Shown here: one piece after another, positions 63,845 through 64,000 of the stretch | Layout: every line of letters starts with the position of its first letter | Position numbering within the stretch: the stretch's first letter is position 1 | Assembly (NCBI RefSeq): GCF_000620085.1 | Contig: NZ_JHVJ01000006.1 | Span: forward strand, 1-64,000 | Length of the DNA: 64,000 bases | Direction: 5' to 3' | Source: Marinobacterium jannaschii DSM 6295 | GTDB lineage: Bacteria; Pseudomonadota; Gammaproteobacteria; Pseudomonadales; Balneatricaceae | Program-made: the position numbers and the translations under genes | The notes under the pieces: model-generated | Told to the model about the DNA's origin: nothing | The model's database searches: none | The model's input: the letters and a program-made list of their open reading frames with translations, nothing else

Positions 63845-64000
63845 ATGCTCAGCCTGAGAGTTATTGCCATGGTTTCGGCAACTGTTCTGATTTCCGCCTG
63901 CTCGAACACCAGCACCCGTTACAATACGACCGCTCAGGCACCGGCCCTGCAAGAACCGCTTGAAGCAGCCGGTCAGTGGCAACAACTGGCGAACGATGAG
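63845..64000 (+). CDS. Lipoprotein, partial at right edge
   Basis: The first 52 codons of a predicted lipoprotein: a signal sequence with lipobox LISAC (Cys19), then SNTSTRYNTTAQAPALQEPL. TAAAGGA precedes ATG 63845. The frame is open at the window edge, so the family cannot be named. Confidence 0.75.
   Translation, partial: MLSLRVIAMVSATVLISACSNTSTRYNTTAQAPALQEPLEAAGQWQQLANDE

Overview
The window looks like a piece of the main chromosome of a marine gammaproteobacterium, probably of the Oceanospirillaceae type. This is an inference from gene content: a BCCT osmolyte carrier, an EamA exporter close to the E. coli one, dapC-dapD-dapE, luxS, greB, pdxH, TTGAT-N4-ATCAA Anr/FNR-type boxes and an F7-like che cluster. 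No ribosomal RNA gene is present, so the placement is not firm.

Layout. 1-344 is the end of an IS3-family element running off the left edge. 659-16133 is mostly metabolism, transport and signalling: a lipoprotein hydrolase, an alanine/Na+ symporter, a PAS-GGDEF-EAL protein, TrmK, a copper-type TonB receptor, a BCCT carrier, an EamA exporter and an exported thioredoxin-like/YyaL protein. 16446-17012 holds two very small genes around two Anr/FNR-type boxes. 17100-28699 is one long minus-strand operon: STAS, CheY, CheA, CheW, an Aer-like receptor (frameshifted), CheR, CheD, CheB, an MCP-like protein, a second STAS protein and a REC-PP2C-HATPase protein. It joins a chemosensory array to a partner-switching module. 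29157-34774 has housekeeping genes (slyD, pdxH, hydrolases, a glycerate-kinase-like protein, lipoproteins). 35006-39420 is an RND pump without its own outer-membrane channel. 40109-45590 is the dapC/arsC-like/dapD/dapE/rlmA region. 47163-48187 holds greB and a Lys-Lys-Asn-Ser tRNA operon.

The most unusual part is 48888-57330. Three tandem genes encode about 50-residue exported peptides. All three have a predicted cleavage after residue 21 and the mature core NYGQLPTxGxE. A terminator and an eight-copy 7-bp tandem repeat follow, then an operon for a complete RND efflux system (outer-membrane lipoprotein, adaptor, pump) with its own response regulator and sensor kinase. luxS lies just beyond. 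Whether peptides, pump and kinase form one system is a hypothesis.

Other points of note: the MCP-like protein of the che operon carries a CheZ-like DxxxQ stretch and shares its C-terminal tail with CheD; a 312-bp gap between convergent genes (58869-59180) contains two perfect DnaA boxes; two perfect palindromes precede a small gene at 29157. The right edge cuts a lipoprotein gene.
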